DNA from: Zunongwangia sp. HGR-M22
GTDB lineage: Bacteria; Bacteroidota; Bacteroidia; Flavobacteriales; Flavobacteriaceae
Assembly (NCBI RefSeq): GCF_027594425.1
Contig: NZ_CP115159.1
Span: 310,001 to 374,000 of the forward strand
Reading direction: 5' to 3'
DNA: 64,000 nt
Positions 62,775-64,000 of the stretch are shown in pieces. The notes under the pieces were generated by a model. It made no database searches. It was not told where the DNA came from and saw only the letters and a list, made by a program, of their open reading frames with translations. A program made the translations under genes and the position numbers. The first letter of the stretch is position 1. Each line of letters starts with the position of its first letter.

Positions 62775-64000
62775 ATGCTAAAAATTTTAATTAATTCGTA
62801 TGCCTGTTCTCCCCATACAGGAAGCGAGCCAGGAATGGGTTGGAATTGGTGTGCTAATTTGGCTAAATACTGCGAAGTGCATGTAATTACTGAAGGAGAA
62901 TTTAAGGATTATATAGAGGATGCCTTAAAAACCTTGCCTCAGGCATCCAATATGCATTTTTATTATAATCCAGTGTCAGAAGAGATTCGAAAAATGTGCT
63001 GGAATCAAGGTGATTGGCGATTTTATAAGCACTATAGGCTATGGCAAAAAAAAACCTTAGAAATAGCTAGAGCGGTAGTAGAGAAGGAAAATATAGATAT
63101 CGTTCATCAACTAAATATGATTGGATTTAGAGAACCAGGTTATCTTTGGAAACTTGAGAATGTACCTATTGTATGGGGGCCTGTTGATGCAAAAGAGTCT
63201 TTTCCTGAATCGTTCCTTAATCAAGCAGATTATAAAACGAGACTATTTACTAAATTAAAGAATAGAATTACTAAATTTCAATTAAAGCATTCAGCTAGGG
63301 TTAAAAGACTTGCAGAAAAGGCATCACTCGTAATAGCAGCTTCCTCTAATTCTCAAGATTCATTTAAAAAATTCCTAAATATTGATGCTAAGCTTATAAA
63401 TGAGACTGGCTGCTATATCAAAGAAGAAACTTTAAATGAAAGATCAAGTCATGAGTGTCTTAATTTGCTATGGGTTGGGAAATTTGATTTTAGAAAGCAA
63501 TTAAATTTGGCAATTAAAACTCTTGCCGAATTATCGAATAAAAATGTAAGATTGCATATAGTTGGCGATGGAAATATGCTGAAATTTAAAGAATTGGCTC
63601 AATCTTTAGAAGTTGAAAGCTTATGTGTTTGGTATGGATTAGTAAGTCATTCTAAAGTTCAAGAACTTATGAAAACTTCTGATTTGTTATTTTTTACTAG
63701 TGTAGCTGAAGGGACCCCTCACGTGGTGTTAGAAGCTATAAGTAATCATCTTCCAATTATATGTTTTAATACTTGTGGTCAGGGTGATATTGTAAATAAT
63801 GAGATAGGTTTTAAGGTTCCATTGTCAAACCCTGAAAAAGCGACCCAAGACTTTTCCAACATTATTAATTCGGCTATACGAGAAAGAGATAAATTGTTTT
63901 CGTTATCACAAAATTGTAAGGATTACAAATTTAAACTATCATGGGATTATAAATCTAGAGAAGTTGTTAGTTTGTATAAATCTCTAACTAAATCTTTCTA
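62775..64000 (+). CDS. Glycosyltransferase family 4, runs to window end
   Basis: At least 408 residues, open to the last base; the final two bases (TA) begin a codon that may be a stop, so the gene is complete or almost complete. It starts MLKILINSYACSPHTGSEPG, the GSEPGMGW loop that marks a GT4 subgroup, and carries LLWVGKFDFRKQLNLAIKTL, LHIVGDGNM and FFTSVAEGTPHVVLEAISNH. Starts 2 bp after the nitroreductase-like gene. Fourth glycosyltransferase of the locus; donor unknown. Confidence 0.9.
   Translation, partial: MLKILINSYACSPHTGSEPGMGWNWCANLAKYCEVHVITEGEFKDYIEDALKTLPQASNMHFYYNPVSEEIRKMCWNQGDWRFYKHYRLWQKKTLEIARAVVEKENIDIVHQLNMIGFREPGYLWKLENVPIVWGPVDAKESFPESFLNQADYKTRLFTKLKNRITKFQLKHSARVKRLAEKASLVIAASSNSQDSFKKFLNIDAKLINETGCYIKEETLNERSSHECLNLLWVGKFDFRKQLNLAIKTLAELSNKNVRLHIVGDGNMLKFKELAQSLEVESLCVWYGLVSHSKVQELMKTSDLLFFTSVAEGTPHVVLEAISNHLPIICFNTCGQGDIVNNEIGFKVPLSNPEKATQDFSNIINSAIRERDKLFSLSQNCKDYKFKLSWDYKSREVVSLYKSLTKSF

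Noticed and set aside
1-64000. CRISPR arrays, insertion sequences, integrases, attachment sites, phage or defence genes
   Set aside because: No spaced identical repeats, transposase motifs or recombinase motifs were seen. The AT-rich part of the EPS locus hints at transfer, but no mobility gene is present.

Overview
The window looks like the chromosome of a marine member of the Flavobacteriaceae (Bacteroidota), close to Zunongwangia, Gramella or Salegentibacter. The genus is inferred from gene content and protein style; no marker was searched. Pointers are an AT-rich genome, Bacteroidota promoters of the form TTG-N17-23-TAnnTTTG, a T9SS sorting domain, a TonB receptor with a carboxypeptidase-like regulatory domain, a lipoprotein with an acidic CSDDDD export signal, and UpxY-led polysaccharide genes. 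I saw no rRNA, CRISPR array, insertion sequence or phage gene. There is one tRNA (Gln, UUG).

Layout. 1-5.5 kb: end of dihydroorotase, a DUF4296 lipoprotein, an NAD-dependent epimerase, tyrS, a LuxE-like acyl-protein synthetase and a very small T9SS-domain protein. 5.7-11.7 kb: a TonB receptor and surface beta-helix lipoprotein, divergent from a PhoB/PhoR-like two-component pair. The divergent promoter region carries an 11-bp-periodic TTAACG array that resembles a Pho box. 11.6-22 kb: housekeeping genes, namely a glycosyltransferase, trmB, a LysE exporter, a Cys-less alkyltransferase-like protein, an Fe-S block (apbC, nifU, ferredoxin reductase, ferredoxin), DUF3050, glutaryl-CoA dehydrogenase, an RhlE helicase and trmN6. 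22-25 kb: rplM-rpsI-rpsB-tsf on the minus strand, with a consensus promoter and a structured L13 leader. 25-42 kb: AI-2E transporter, polA, a glycosylasparaginase/sugar-porter operon, metallophosphoesterase, a Cys-less thioredoxin, polysaccharide deacetylase, a DUF2723 membrane protein, tRNA-Gln, an SLC13 permease and a YceI/porin/YceI group.

42.4-64 kb is one long plus-strand exopolysaccharide locus that runs off the right edge. It opens with a UpxY/NusG-type antiterminator preceded by a promoter and a hairpin. Next come sugar-nucleotide genes: mannose-1-P guanylyltransferase, Gmd and GDP-fucose synthase for GDP-fucose, and UGDH for UDP-glucuronate. Between them sits a PAPS block (cysC, cysD, cysN, cysQ) with no PAPS reductase. 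After that come a Wzx flippase, a candidate Wzy polymerase, two pyruvyltransferases, four glycosyltransferases, two hexapeptide acyltransferases, an unassigned alpha/beta-hydrolase-like protein and a membrane-anchored nitroreductase-like protein. Together they predict an acidic, fucose- and glucuronate-containing polymer, pyruvylated, acylated and probably sulfated. No sulfotransferase, initiating transferase or Wza/Wzc exporter was recognised inside the window, so these may lie beyond 64 kb.
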